The position numbers and the translations under genes are program-made. This document shows positions 8,781 through 17,202 of a DNA stretch of 40,510 nucleotides, piece by piece. The DNA is from a virus: positions 1 through 40,510 of IMG/VR virus record IMGVR_UViG_3300037140_000104, one strand, 5' to 3'. The stretch's first letter is position 1, and each line of letters starts with the position of its first letter. The notes under the pieces were generated by a model. That model ran no database searches and was not told the origin of the DNA. It saw nothing but the letters and a program-made list of their open reading frames with translations.

Positions 8781-9140
8781 ATGCCGCAGACCAAGAGTGA
8801 AATCAACAAACGTTACTGGCAAAAGCACAAGGTTCGTCTATACGACAAACACAAGAAGTGGTTGCAAGAGAATCCCGCCAAGCAACGTAGTTATAACCTG
8901 AAGAAACTTCATGGAATTGATCTAGAGACATATGAGATCATGTTCATGGAGCAGGCACAAGTGTGTGCCATTTGTGGTCAGGAACGTGAAGAGAATCTAC
9001 ACGTTGACCACGATCATAAGACCGGCCTTATTCGCGGTCTGCTATGTACCGACTGCAACAAAGGGCTTGGAATGTTTCAAGATAACCCGGATTGGTTGTC
9101 GGCGGCATCGAAGTATCTAACAACCAACCAAATCGTCTAA
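8781..9140 (+). CDS. Endonuclease VII-type HNH homing endonuclease
   Basis: The product has 119 residues. A basic N-terminal half (KRYWQKHKVRLYDKHKKWLQ) is followed by the nuclease core CAICGQE, LHVDHDHKTG, IRGLLCTDCNKGLGMF and DNPDWLSAASKYL. The CxxC, HVDHDH and CxxCN pattern is that of recombination endonuclease VII family (HNH/ENVII) proteins. The gene starts two bases after the sheath stop and ends just before AGGAG of the tube gene, so it sits between sheath and tube without breaking either. A free-standing homing endonuclease is the likeliest role. The protein at 10794 is a relative with the same core. Confidence 0.88.
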   Translation: MPQTKSEINKRYWQKHKVRLYDKHKKWLQENPAKQRSYNLKKLHGIDLETYEIMFMEQAQVCAICGQEREENLHVDHDHKTGLIRGLLCTDCNKGLGMFQDNPDWLSAASKYLTTNQIV

Positions 9141-9152
9141 GGAGTAATGTCA

Positions 9153-9611
9153 ATGGCGAATCCTAACACACTGTACTTCCGCGAGGAGACAGCACTAATC
9201 CAGGTATCAGCCTATGAAGATGCGGCGAAAACGAAACCGATCTTCTTGACCCAGCAGTTCGCCGTCATTGACGGTGGACACGCTGAGGGTGCTACCGAGT
9301 TCGTCCGTCCTGGCAACATGGAAGGGGCGAAAGTCATCGGGGGTATCGTGACCCCAGCCGATGTAACGGCAGAAGTTCCCTACGGCGACGGAAGCGCCCC
9401 GTGGGTCTTGCCTCTGTTCAACTCCGCAGGTAGGGGTTGGATCGTGGCGAAAGTCGAACCGCGCGATGGCGATGGTAATCCCCAGGCCGAGGGCAACCTC
9501 CAGTGGGAAGGCATCATCAAGACCGTCACGGTTCCAAAGCGCGACTCAAACTCAAGCGCTAAAACGATGCTCTCGCTGGTCTTTACACCAGACCAGGGCA
9601 TCCAGGTCTAA
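9153..9611 (+). CDS. Tail tube protein
   Basis: The product has 152 residues and directly follows sheath and endonuclease. The N-terminus reads LYFREETALIQVSAYEDAAKTKPIF, then VRPGNMEGAKVIGG, and it ends in a beta-hairpin pattern (EGIIKTVTVPKRDSNSSAKTMLSLVFTP). Size, beta-rich character and position between sheath and chaperones fit a contractile-tail inner tube protein. I chose ATG 9153, eight bases from AGGAG; an in-frame ATG at 9147 is only two bases away from it. After the stop the sequence enters a reverse-strand endonuclease gene. Confidence 0.78.
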   Translation: MANPNTLYFREETALIQVSAYEDAAKTKPIFLTQQFAVIDGGHAEGATEFVRPGNMEGAKVIGGIVTPADVTAEVPYGDGSAPWVLPLFNSAGRGWIVAKVEPRDGDGNPQAEGNLQWEGIIKTVTVPKRDSNSSAKTMLSLVFTPDQGIQV

Positions 9612-9624
9612 GGACCAACCAAAT

Positions 9625-9657
9625 CCGCTTAGCGGGGCGCAGGGGTCACTCCCTGCG
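9625..9657 (+). terminator. Tandem hairpins after the tail tube gene
   Basis: CCGC/GCGG (9625-9635, loop TTA) and CGCAGGG/CCCTGCG (9638-9644 with 9651-9657, loop of six) lie 14-46 bases after the tube stop. No T-run follows, so this may be an attenuator or only structure within the end of the converging endonuclease gene, whose stop is at 9629. Confidence 0.35.
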
Positions 9658-10084
9658 TCTCTAAGCCTTGGTTTTTGGTACGTCGTTGGTTGCGTTGTTG
9701 CTGTGATCGTGTAGCCCAACGACAGTTGCCCGGTTCATAGTTTCCATCGTTGTCGATGCGGTCGAGCGTTAGGTCTTTTGGCCGTTCGTTCATGTCGGCA
9801 AGGAAGTTCTCAAACTTGAACCACGATTCACAAATCTCGATCCCACGTCCACCATAACCATCCCAAAATGGATCGTTTGAATTCGTGCAACGTTGAATCA
9901 TAGACTTCCACGAACGATATGTGGGCGAGCGCCCGTGACGGGCGTGTCCATGTTTCGTGGGTCTACCAGCCTTACCAATCTTTTGGTCGGCTTTCAAATC
10001 ACCCCGGCGTAGTCGCTGGTAATGCGTAAAGCACAATCCGCGACAATGAATGGGTTTTGGACAGCCGACAATTGAGCAGTTCAT
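9629..10084 (-). CDS. HNH-type homing endonuclease (GGRGI family)
   Basis: The protein has 151 residues from ATG 10084. The N-terminus has a zinc-like motif, CSIVGCPKPIHCRGLCFTHY followed by a basic stretch. The rest is the phage-type core found also at 28403 and 30071: SWKSMIQRCTN, GYGGRGIEICESW, FLADMNERP, LDRIDNDGNYEPGNCRWAT. It lies antisense between tube and chaperone genes. AAGGA at 9610-9614 and 10118-10122 brackets the cassette and could be the split SD of the ancestral junction. It seems to have its own promoter (TTGTTA-N17-TATACT), with the -10 box six bases before this ATG, suggesting leaderless translation. A longer start at 10102 is possible but lies inside the promoter. Confidence 0.82.
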   Translation of the reverse strand: MNCSIVGCPKPIHCRGLCFTHYQRLRRGDLKADQKIGKAGRPTKHGHARHGRSPTYRSWKSMIQRCTNSNDPFWDGYGGRGIEICESWFKFENFLADMNERPKDLTLDRIDNDGNYEPGNCRWATRSQQQRNQRRTKNQGLETQGVTPAPR

Positions 10085-10090
10085 GATTGT

Positions 10091-10119
10091 AGTATACCAC
10101 AAACCCCGTAATGTAACAA
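10091..10119 (-). promoter_or_regulatory. Promoter of the antisense endonuclease gene
   Basis: On the reverse strand TTGTTA (10119-10114), a 17-base spacer and TATACT (10096-10091) form a good sigma-70-type promoter. The endonuclease ATG at 10084 lies six bases after the -10 box, about where transcription should start, so the message would be leaderless or nearly so. Confidence 0.55.
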
Positions 10120-10129
10120 GGAGAATGTA

Positions 10130-10651
10130 ATGTCGGACGTATCAATTGCAGCAGACACAGCCGTACCAAGCACGCCAGTTCAAGATGGTTCTCTCAAGAG
10201 CCAACTTCAAGCTCGGCGTGCTTCTTTGCAGAAAAGGGACGCTTTTGAGCTTCCTGTAGACGGATTCGACAACCTCTTCGGAGAGTATCGACCGCTCGCG
10301 CTGAAGGAGAACATCGCAATCGGCGAGCGCCACCAGAACCAGGAGACTTACGATCAGGTGCTCTACACGGCAGCCGATTCGTTGGTTACCGCTTGCGTTC
10401 GTTTGTTCTCGAAGGACGAGGACGGCAATGAGGTCGATATGGGCCGCTGGGGCGTTGCCTTTGCCAAGGAGTACTTCGGCATCGATGACCCCAACATCAA
10501 CACAGCCCGCAAGGCCCTGTTGGCTATCTACTCCGGCATGGAGGAATTCCTTGTCGTACACGCAGCAGCGTACAAAGAGGGCGGCAAGCCAGTCAACGAG
10601 AAGGTTGATGAAGAGCTAGCGGGGGAATCCGAGGCAGTCACGAGCATCTAG
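10130..10651 (+). CDS. Tail assembly chaperone, short form
   Basis: The product has 173 residues, mainly helical: SLKSQLQARRASLQKRDAFELPV, VLYTAADSLVTACVRLFS, WGVAFAKEYFGIDDPNINTARKALLAIYSGMEEF. It lies between tube and tape measure, the fixed position of tail chaperones (lambda gpG equivalent). Its end, EELAGESEAVTSI, follows GCG GGG GAA, which contains the shift-prone GGGGGAA. A second open segment in the -1 frame continues to 10788 (separate entry). AGGAG lies seven bases before the ATG. Chaperones of this type bind the tape measure during tail assembly and are not in the virion. Confidence 0.85.
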   Translation: MSDVSIAADTAVPSTPVQDGSLKSQLQARRASLQKRDAFELPVDGFDNLFGEYRPLALKENIAIGERHQNQETYDQVLYTAADSLVTACVRLFSKDEDGNEVDMGRWGVAFAKEYFGIDDPNINTARKALLAIYSGMEEFLVVHAAAYKEGGKPVNEKVDEELAGESEAVTSI

Positions 10652-10788
10652 CTCAGTTGGCTGCCTCTTTCGCGGAATTCGGAATCAACCCGGATCGCAT
10701 CTACGAAGAGCACGACCCTTGCTGGTTCATGTTCACCAAGGCGTGGATGGAGGTAGTAATCGAACGGCAAGAGGAATCTAAGGAGTAA
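10130..10788 (+). CDS. Tail assembly chaperone, long form by -1 frameshift
   Basis: At 10621-10627 (GGGGGAA) a -1 slip on GGG would continue reading as GIRGSHEHLAQLAASFAEFG and on to TAA at 10786-10788, giving a product of about 219 residues. The extension (INPDRIYEEHDPCWFMFTKAWMEVV) is well-formed protein sequence with no start codon of its own near its beginning. This matches the G/GT fusion conserved in tailed phages. The slip site is not a perfect X-XXY-YYZ heptamer, since the second codon re-pairs as GGA, so the exact site is inferred. The long form would act with the short form on the tape measure at 11173. Confidence 0.7.
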
Positions 10789-10793
10789 GTCCA

Positions 10794-11168
10794 ATGAGTA
10801 CCGCAAGTGCAGCAGACACGCGATACAAACGCGCTTACTACGCCAGAAACAGGGCGACTATGGCCAGTCAGAAAGCCTCTTGGAACGCCACGAACGAAGA
10901 CAAGGTACGAGCCGCGAATCTGTGGCACTTCTACCGTCTTCGGCCAGAGCGGTACAACGCAATCCTGAAGGCTCAGGGCGGCGTATGCGCGATCTGCCAG
11001 AAACCCCCAAAGGGGAAGGGCAAAGAGAAGTACCTACACGTAGACCATGACCACCTAACCAGTGCGGTTCGGGGCTTGCTCTGCGGCGAGTGCAACACGG
11101 GGCTTGGCAAATTCCGTGATGACCCAGACCTATTGATCGCTGCCGCCGAATACCTACTGAAGGACTAG
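10794..11168 (+). CDS. Endonuclease VII-type HNH homing endonuclease
   Basis: The product has 124 residues. The N-terminus is basic and helical (RYKRAYYARNRATMASQKASWN). The core CAICQKPPKGKG, LHVDHDHLTSAVRGLLCGECNTGLGKF and DDPDLLIAAAEYLL is that of the endonuclease VII family, as in the protein at 8781. It is placed between the chaperone and tape measure genes, normally adjacent. The SD AAGGAG belongs to the last codons of the chaperone extension, so expression is coupled to the late operon. AAGGA also occurs at its 3' end before the tape measure, perhaps marking the insertion edges. Confidence 0.87.
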   Translation: MSTASAADTRYKRAYYARNRATMASQKASWNATNEDKVRAANLWHFYRLRPERYNAILKAQGGVCAICQKPPKGKGKEKYLHVDHDHLTSAVRGLLCGECNTGLGKFRDDPDLLIAAAEYLLKD

Positions 11169-11172
11169 CCCG

Positions 11173-12927
11173 ATGGCCGATGACGTTTCACGAATGTTGA
11201 TTGAGGTACGTGTAGAGAACGGCGAGGCTAGTATTCGCCAACTCAAGAGCGTGGGCAAGGCCGCTAAGGGCGCTGGCGAGGAATCCGGCCGGGCAGCCAA
11301 GAAAATCAAGAAACATTCAGACGGCTACAACAAACTCAACAAGGCCGCTACCGCCTTTGCCGTTGGCGGAGCAGCCGTTGTAGTAGGTGCCGTTGGAGAG
11401 ACGATCCAAGCGGGCGTCAAGTGGCAGGCCCAGCTTGCATCGTTGACCACGAGTCTGAAGAACAGCCACCAATGGAGCAAGAACGCAGCCAACGAAATTG
11501 GCGGCATCGCAGAGAAGTCTTCGGCTCACGGTGGATTCGGTGCCGAAGAAGAACTCACGGGCATCGCCAAATTCATTTCCGAGACAAAGAGCCGGGCGAA
11601 GGCTATTCGAGACAACGCGACTGCGGTGAACTTTGCGCGTGCGCAGAACATCCCATACGCGAAGTCTTTGCAGATGGTCCAGATGGCCCAGTCGGGCAAG
11701 ATCGGCAGGCTTGAAAAAGAAATCGGGTACATTCCGAAAGTCACCGAACACACCAAGCGGGTTACTGAAGCGGAATCTGAACGCAAGAAAGTCCTCAAAG
11801 AAAACGGCCAGGTGATGAGTGAAACCGAAAAGAAATCCTTCGAACATCAGCGTCAAGAAGCCAGCCGCCTTGACAAGCTCGCTACTGGTGAAGGCGCTAT
11901 TGCCAAAATCCAGCAGAAAGGCCGTGGTGGCGCAAACCGTTACGCCCACACTCTCAAGGGCATGTGGGAAGACCTCAAGCACTCCGTTGAGAACACTGCG
12001 AGGACTCTGGGAACGGCTCTTCTTCCCGCCGTCACCAAGGTATTCAAACTCATTGTTGGCGCTTTTGGATGGCTTGGTAAGCATAAGGAAGTGCTGGTGA
12101 TTCTTGGTTCGGTGGCCGCTGCCATCTGGCTTATGAGCGCCGCTCTATCGGCCTACAACGCGCTCAAAGCGATCCAAATTGCTCTGGACGAGATCAGCGC
12201 GGAGACTTCGCTAGCCGCGTGGGGAGCCATCGGGCTTGGCATCATCGCCGTAGTGGTCTTGATCGTTGAGGTCATCAAACACTGGAAGCAGATCGAGCAG
12301 GTTGTCAAGGAAGTTTTCCATGTCGTGGTCGGCGTTATCCATAGTGCGATCAACTGGATCAAAACGAACTGGCTAAAACTGGTCGAGATCATCACATTCC
12401 CGTTCACCTGGCCGATCCAGGTCTTCTTCAAGTTCAAAAAGACGATCATCGGGATCTTCGACGGGATCGTCAACTGGATCGAGACGGCGTTCAACAACGT
12501 CCTGAAGTTCCTTGAGAGCATCCCTGGCAAAATCGTCAACGCCTTCATGAAACTGCCGCACGCGCTTGGCAGCATCCTCAGGAAAATCCCTGGCGTCAGC
12601 CTCGTTACAGGCGCTCTCGGGTCAATCGGTCTGAATGCTGGCGGACTGGTACCCGCATTCGCTTCTGGGGGCGTGGTGCCCGGCTACGGCTCGTCTGACA
12701 GTATTCCAGCCATGCTTACGCCGGGCGAGTTCGTCGTGCGCAAGCAGGCTGTACAGTCTCTTGGTGTTGGAACGCTCAACGCAATGAACGGAACAAACCA
12801 GACCAACCCCGTTGGTAGTGGTGGTGGACAGGAGTACGTGCCTATTCAGATCATCAACAAGGTTGATAGCCGCGTAATATCTGAGTCAACCACTCGATAT
12901 GCTCTTGTGAAGGCGAGGCAACGATAA
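11173..12927 (+). CDS. Tape measure protein
   Basis: The product has 584 residues. The N-terminus (VRVENGEASIRQLKSVGKAAKGAGEESG) and a long helical body lead to hydrophobic segments at about 306-333 and 347-368, with more amphipathic helices to about 470. The C-terminus has glycine-rich turns and PAMLTPGEFVVRKQAVQSLG, a signature of tape measure proteins. At about 0.15 nm per residue it predicts a tail near 85-90 nm. It sets tail length and enters the host at infection. The preceding SD is AAGGA. It overlaps the next gene by one base (TAATG). No peptidase domain is visible; the lytic function lies in the hub protein. Confidence 0.9.
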   Translation: MADDVSRMLIEVRVENGEASIRQLKSVGKAAKGAGEESGRAAKKIKKHSDGYNKLNKAATAFAVGGAAVVVGAVGETIQAGVKWQAQLASLTTSLKNSHQWSKNAANEIGGIAEKSSAHGGFGAEEELTGIAKFISETKSRAKAIRDNATAVNFARAQNIPYAKSLQMVQMAQSGKIGRLEKEIGYIPKVTEHTKRVTEAESERKKVLKENGQVMSETEKKSFEHQRQEASRLDKLATGEGAIAKIQQKGRGGANRYAHTLKGMWEDLKHSVENTARTLGTALLPAVTKVFKLIVGAFGWLGKHKEVLVILGSVAAAIWLMSAALSAYNALKAIQIALDEISAETSLAAWGAIGLGIIAVVVLIVEVIKHWKQIEQVVKEVFHVVVGVIHSAINWIKTNWLKLVEIITFPFTWPIQVFFKFKKTIIGIFDGIVNWIETAFNNVLKFLESIPGKIVNAFMKLPHALGSILRKIPGVSLVTGALGSIGLNAGGLVPAFASGGVVPGYGSSDSIPAMLTPGEFVVRKQAVQSLGVGTLNAMNGTNQTNPVGSGGGQEYVPIQIINKVDSRVISESTTRYALVKARQR

Positions 12928-13691
12928 TGGCAATAGGCACAGTTCACTTTGCAGTCGTCGTAGGTTCGGGTCCTGCAACAATCGAATTCACAACGCTAGC
13001 TCAGACTGGCCAATTCACTGTTACATCGGGCTACAGCAAGATCAACGTTGTTGACGTTCCTCAACGTCTGGGTATTACCGTCTTCGCGGGATTTGATCCC
13101 CTTGTGGCCACGCTCGGGCTCATTTTTGACAATTTCGGCAATACGTCTACAACCCAGGTTGAGGATGACATCAACGTTCTTGAATGGATGACGGGTCAAG
13201 GACACTCTGTTGCTGGACAAGAACCAAAGGCAAAGACCTCGGGTATTCTTCCCGCCGTTGATGCTGAACGAAAGCCCCCCGGCATTGAAGTCGATGGTAG
13301 TCCAGCGGGGATCATTCCTTCGGCGTACCGAGAAATCATTTGGATCATCACTGGATTGGCGTGGGAAGAGTCTATTCGCGATAGCCAGGGTAATCGTCAG
13401 AGGCAGAAGGTGACAGTTACTTTGACGCAGGCTCATGGGGACGCCTATTACACCCCTATCGCGCCTTTGGTATCCGTACCTCTTTCTCGCAAGTGGCGTC
13501 CATACTCGGTTCCCGCGAAAGGCAACAACACTTGCCTCAAGATCGCCAAAAATGTCTTGAAAAAGTCGGGCGAATCCGCTAAGAAAGAAGCAAAGGCGAT
13601 CAAAGATTACAACAGCGGTAAGCACGGACTGAGTATCCGAACAATCAAAAGTCCGATAAAGGCCAAGGCCAAAATACAGATTCCGGGGTAA
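12927..13691 (+). CDS. Baseplate hub / LysM-linked tail protein (probable)
   Basis: The product has 254 residues and starts in a TAATG overlap with the tape measure. The first half is beta-rich (TIEFTTLAQTGQFTVTSGYSKINVVDVPQRLGITVFAGFDPL, VLEWMTGQG). The second half contains REIIWIITGLAWEESIRDSQGNRQRQKVTVTLTQ followed by a segment with PAKGNNTCLKIAKNVLKKSG, which looks like a LysM-type step. Proteins with a beta domain plus LysM between tape measure and hub are common in contractile tails (gp53/XkdP-like). The family call is by position and pattern. The C-terminus is very basic. Confidence 0.6.
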   Translation: MAIGTVHFAVVVGSGPATIEFTTLAQTGQFTVTSGYSKINVVDVPQRLGITVFAGFDPLVATLGLIFDNFGNTSTTQVEDDINVLEWMTGQGHSVAGQEPKAKTSGILPAVDAERKPPGIEVDGSPAGIIPSAYREIIWIITGLAWEESIRDSQGNRQRQKVTVTLTQAHGDAYYTPIAPLVSVPLSRKWRPYSVPAKGNNTCLKIAKNVLKKSGESAKKEAKAIKDYNSGKHGLSIRTIKSPIKAKAKIQIPG

Positions 13692-13695
13692 TGCA

Positions 13696-16083
13696 ATGTC
13701 AAAGCCTAAGTCCGCTCCTCCCAAAGCAGTTTCCACAGAACCCTTGCTCGTCCCGGCGCTTTTTGCTACAAGGCTGCGACGCGGCACAGAAATCGTAGAA
13801 GCTCAAGATAACCTGGCCGCCATTATCACAGACGTTCAGATCGAAACGCAAGTGGTGGGGGCTAACTGTCTCAAGCTCGCAATATCTGACCCGAATTTGC
13901 AACTCGTTACGAATGGGCTCTTTTGCGCGACACATTCCGGAACCCTTCCCACGATCGACTTGGAACTAGATGGCGTTTCATACCGTTTGACGGATATTAC
14001 GGGAACGACGGACCTAAGTCAGCCCAACCTAACGATGGAATTTCAGACGCTTGGCGCTGTGCTCTTGCGTGAAACGTATCGTAATGCTCACGCTAAGCGC
14101 GGGGCTCATATGACGCGGGCCGAGTTCATCAAGGCCCAAATGCACTCTGTCAAGGGGGATGCTCATGTCCCCTTCATCTCTCCCGCGCTGGAAGTCATAC
14201 AGCCCATTGGCGTAGAAATTCAAAAAGTCAATGCGAAAGCACGACACGAAAAAAAGCACAAGGGCATCTCGCCATCTTCTCAGATGGCCGCTCATGCGGG
14301 CAAATCCGTTACGGTATTCAAAGAATCCAAGGGGACAATCAAGAACAACACTATTGGTGCTCCGGCTTCGCTCAATACGGTAGTGAAGAACAAACATAGT
14401 CAGCAGGCCAAGAACCTCACCGTGAAGACCGCTAAAATCAGTCCGCAACAGGAAAAGGTCGCTAACGAACTCCTCGACACGGCACAAAAAGTAGGCGCTG
14501 GACAAGTTGGTCACGAAGCCGTTGTGTTCGCTGCTATTGGCGAGTCTGCCATGGGGGCTGATATAGGCCCTACGTTGGGCGGAGGAACGCTTCACTACGG
14601 CGTTCTACAGGGCAACGAAGAACCACAATGGAACACTGTCGAGCAGGCGACCAAGTTCTTCAGAGGAACAACCCCTTTCCAGGGCGGCGGAGGAGCCCTC
14701 GCGCTTGAAAAAGGTGGCATGACTGACCCTATCAAGATCGCTGAAACCGTTGAGTCCGGTGGCGCTTACCCGAACTCGGAAAACAACCTCAAAGAGGCTC
14801 AAGCGATCGTTGTCAACTATGGTGGTTCTTCTACTGGAACCAGCGCTAGTAAAGGCGGTACGACCGGGACAAAATCTTACGAAGAAGCCGAATTCGAAAT
14901 CAAAGAGGAAGAAGACTTCTGGACCGGACTTCAAAAGACGGCTCAGGAAGTCGATTGGCTCCTGTGGTTTGAAGGCAACATTTGCTACTACATGAACTCG
15001 TACGAATTGATCACAGCGATGCCGCTGTGTGTCATCGACGTTGTGGAAAACAGGATGGTGACGAACGCCAAAGTTGATCCGAGCACTGGTCAGCGTACTT
15101 ACGACAAGAATCACCATGAAGAGATGGGACTCGTCTCCAACTTCATGTTTGACTATGGCGGAACCGGGAACACTGGATCATCGAATCACAAGTCATCAAC
15201 CGAAGGCGCTGTTGGTGGAGTATCTACAGAATGCTCGATCGACATCATATGTTCTCCCAACTTCATATGCGCCGGGGATGTCATCATGCTCACAGACCCC
15301 AACGGTTGTGGTCCGTGGAGCACGGGGCAATACAACGGACGATGGGTCGTTATCAATACCACCCGTTCGCTCTTCAACACGTACACGGCTTGTACTCTTG
15401 CGATTCCGGGCACCACTAGTCTTCCTGCTCCTCTAGACGAGCCTTTGGGTAAGGAAATCATCAACACCAACACTGAAAGTCCTGCTGCGGCGAGCGGCTC
15501 TGGAGATGAAGCTGAAAAGGCGGGCGCGGCTAAGGCTGGAGGCGGCAACGCGAAACTCCGCAACAAGATCGTTGCGAACGCCGTTTACGCGGCTCGCCTT
15601 GAGAAGGAAAAGAGCCTCTACGAATACACAGAGTCGGGAAGCCGCAACTTCAAGGACATGAGCCTGTTCAACATCGAACCTCCGCTTACTCACATCCAGT
15701 TGGACTGCTCAGGCTTCTGCATGATGGTCTACAAGGAATGTGGAGCACCGGACCCGAACGCACCCGGCTACGTCGGTGGCAACACCTACAGCATGATGCA
15801 GCACGGCTACAAGACATCTCACCCTCAGCCTGGCGATCTCGCATTCGTTCTCAACGGAGCCCACGTCGTTATCTACATCGGCAACGGCAAATGCGTATCG
15901 ATGGGACACCAGGGCGATCCCACGATACAGGACATCTCGGTCTACTCCGGCTTGCTCGGATACTGGGACTTCATTGACTCTGCTGCCGTTCACGAAAATG
16001 TCCACCAGGCCGAAGTCACCACATCACAGGGCGGAAACCCCCAAGCTGAACAAGAAGCTGGGGAAATGCGGCTAGGAGGCTAA
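13696..16083 (+). CDS. Baseplate hub with tail-associated lysin (NlpC/P60)
   Basis: The protein has 795 residues. The N-terminal 150 residues resemble a gp27/gpD-type hub domain (VEAQDNLAAIITDVQIETQVVG, DGVSYRLTDITG). Residues about 250-380 may be a lysozyme-like region (VFAAIGESAMGAD, LHYGVLQG), with the Glu as a possible catalytic residue. A second hub-like region follows (DFWTGLQKTAQEVDWLLWFEG, YELITAMPLCVID). Residues about 620-760 are an NlpC/P60 domain: LDCSGFCMMVY holds the catalytic Cys (about 670), and GAHVVIYIGNGK holds the His (about 723). It would cut peptidoglycan during DNA entry. As the only clear lysin in the genome, it might also serve in release. Confidence 0.82.
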   Translation: MSKPKSAPPKAVSTEPLLVPALFATRLRRGTEIVEAQDNLAAIITDVQIETQVVGANCLKLAISDPNLQLVTNGLFCATHSGTLPTIDLELDGVSYRLTDITGTTDLSQPNLTMEFQTLGAVLLRETYRNAHAKRGAHMTRAEFIKAQMHSVKGDAHVPFISPALEVIQPIGVEIQKVNAKARHEKKHKGISPSSQMAAHAGKSVTVFKESKGTIKNNTIGAPASLNTVVKNKHSQQAKNLTVKTAKISPQQEKVANELLDTAQKVGAGQVGHEAVVFAAIGESAMGADIGPTLGGGTLHYGVLQGNEEPQWNTVEQATKFFRGTTPFQGGGGALALEKGGMTDPIKIAETVESGGAYPNSENNLKEAQAIVVNYGGSSTGTSASKGGTTGTKSYEEAEFEIKEEEDFWTGLQKTAQEVDWLLWFEGNICYYMNSYELITAMPLCVIDVVENRMVTNAKVDPSTGQRTYDKNHHEEMGLVSNFMFDYGGTGNTGSSNHKSSTEGAVGGVSTECSIDIICSPNFICAGDVIMLTDPNGCGPWSTGQYNGRWVVINTTRSLFNTYTACTLAIPGTTSLPAPLDEPLGKEIINTNTESPAAASGSGDEAEKAGAAKAGGGNAKLRNKIVANAVYAARLEKEKSLYEYTESGSRNFKDMSLFNIEPPLTHIQLDCSGFCMMVYKECGAPDPNAPGYVGGNTYSMMQHGYKTSHPQPGDLAFVLNGAHVVIYIGNGKCVSMGHQGDPTIQDISVYSGLLGYWDFIDSAAVHENVHQAEVTTSQGGNPQAEQEAGEMRLGG

Positions 16084-16084
16084 T

Positions 16085-16843
16085 ATGCCTGATCCACGTT
16101 TGTTGCTTGGTAATACAGTATCACATCCAGGTCCGGTCAAAAAGGCCGCTGACGAAAAGATCGTGCGAGGCAAGATTTCCCAGATCAAGGGGACCGAAGT
16201 CTTCGCCACTCTTGCTGCGCCATATGTGTCGAGCGTTCAGGTCGGCCCGTTGGAATATGTGACCAAACCATCAGTTGGTGAAGACTGCCTGATTGGTTTT
16301 GATGCCAGTCGTGTCGGTTACATCATCTATGTGGCCTCAATGGCTTCGGTAAGCAGCATACCGAGCGGAAGCATGGTCATCACAGCGGCAGCAGCGGCTC
16401 CTACTGGATACCTTCTATGCGAAGGCCAAGCTGTATCTCGTACAACGTACGCAGCGCTCTTTACGGCCATTGGCGTCGTCTATGGCGAAGGGGATAAAGC
16501 AACCACCTTCAATCTGCCGGATGCCAAAAACAGGTCTTTGATCGGTGTAGGTACTCATGCGCTTGGTGCCAAAGGCGGAGAAGAAACGGTCGAATTGACC
16601 GAAGGCCAGATGCCGGAACACACTCACGTAGACGAAGGCCACACGCATACGCCAGAAGGCGCAGGTAACTTCGTAAAGGATGGCGAAGGCGCAGGCACGA
16701 AGCTGTGGGGAACGGCAGGAGTGAAAGTCCTTGACGTTCTGAAAACGGCAGCCGGTAAAGCCCTTCTCAAAAAAGCCGGAAAATCAGAAGCTCACAACAA
16801 CATGCCGCCGTACCTCGCCGTCCACTGGATGATCAAGATTTAG
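16085..16843 (+). CDS. Baseplate spike-like protein with tail collar domain
   Basis: The product has 252 residues. Residues 20-90 are an OB-like beta domain (VRGKISQIKGTEVFATLA, PSVGEDCLIGFDASRVGYIIYVASM), as in gp5/gpV spike proteins. Residues about 105-160 are a phage tail collar domain (PTGYLLCEGQAVSRTTYAAL, YGEGDKATTFNLPD). A histidine-rich stretch follows (MPEHTHVDEGHTHTPEG), and the C-terminus reads HNNMPPYLAVHWMIKI, typical of collar proteins. The combination suggests a spike that ends in a small fibre. AGGAGG overlaps the hub stop. The collar segment is clearly related in DNA and protein to the gene at 19868. Confidence 0.75.
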   Translation: MPDPRLLLGNTVSHPGPVKKAADEKIVRGKISQIKGTEVFATLAAPYVSSVQVGPLEYVTKPSVGEDCLIGFDASRVGYIIYVASMASVSSIPSGSMVITAAAAAPTGYLLCEGQAVSRTTYAALFTAIGVVYGEGDKATTFNLPDAKNRSLIGVGTHALGAKGGEETVELTEGQMPEHTHVDEGHTHTPEGAGNFVKDGEGAGTKLWGTAGVKVLDVLKTAAGKALLKKAGKSEAHNNMPPYLAVHWMIKI

Positions 16844-16854
16844 GAGCCAACACC

Positions 16855-17184
16855 ATGGCCTTTGTAGAAACCCCTCACTTCGCTGCACCCTTTTCGATTT
16901 CCAAGTCTGGAGCGGCTGTCGTAGAACAGAACGAGCCAGAGGAGATCGAGGCTTGCGTATACAACATCGTTCAGTGTCCTCTCGGATTCCGCGAGGATCT
17001 ACCTAAGTTCGGTGTGCCCGAGATGGAGTTTCAGAACGCTCCGTTGGACGTGAGCGGCGTCCAATATGAGATCACCAAATGGGAGCCCAGAGCAGAAGAT
17101 GAAATCATCGAACGGGTTCTCAACAACAACGAACAAGAACGCAAGCTCTCAGTAAGAATCTTCAACCCACAGACCGAAGGCTAA
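16855..17184 (+). CDS. Baseplate wedge protein, gp25-like
   Basis: The product has 109 residues. NEPEEIEACVYNIVQCPLGFREDLPKFGVPE and the end NNNEQERKLSVRIFNP follow the gp25/gpW-type baseplate pattern: a helix, a short loop with GxR-LP-FG, and a closing beta-strand. The neighbours are the spike gene upstream and baseplate J downstream, the conserved order in contractile tails. The SD AGGAG is ten bases from the ATG. It would nucleate the baseplate wedge at the sheath end. Confidence 0.85.
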   Translation: MAFVETPHFAAPFSISKSGAAVVEQNEPEEIEACVYNIVQCPLGFREDLPKFGVPEMEFQNAPLDVSGVQYEITKWEPRAEDEIIERVLNNNEQERKLSVRIFNPQTEG

Positions 17185-17202
17185 CGATGGCGCACGCTGT
17201 AG

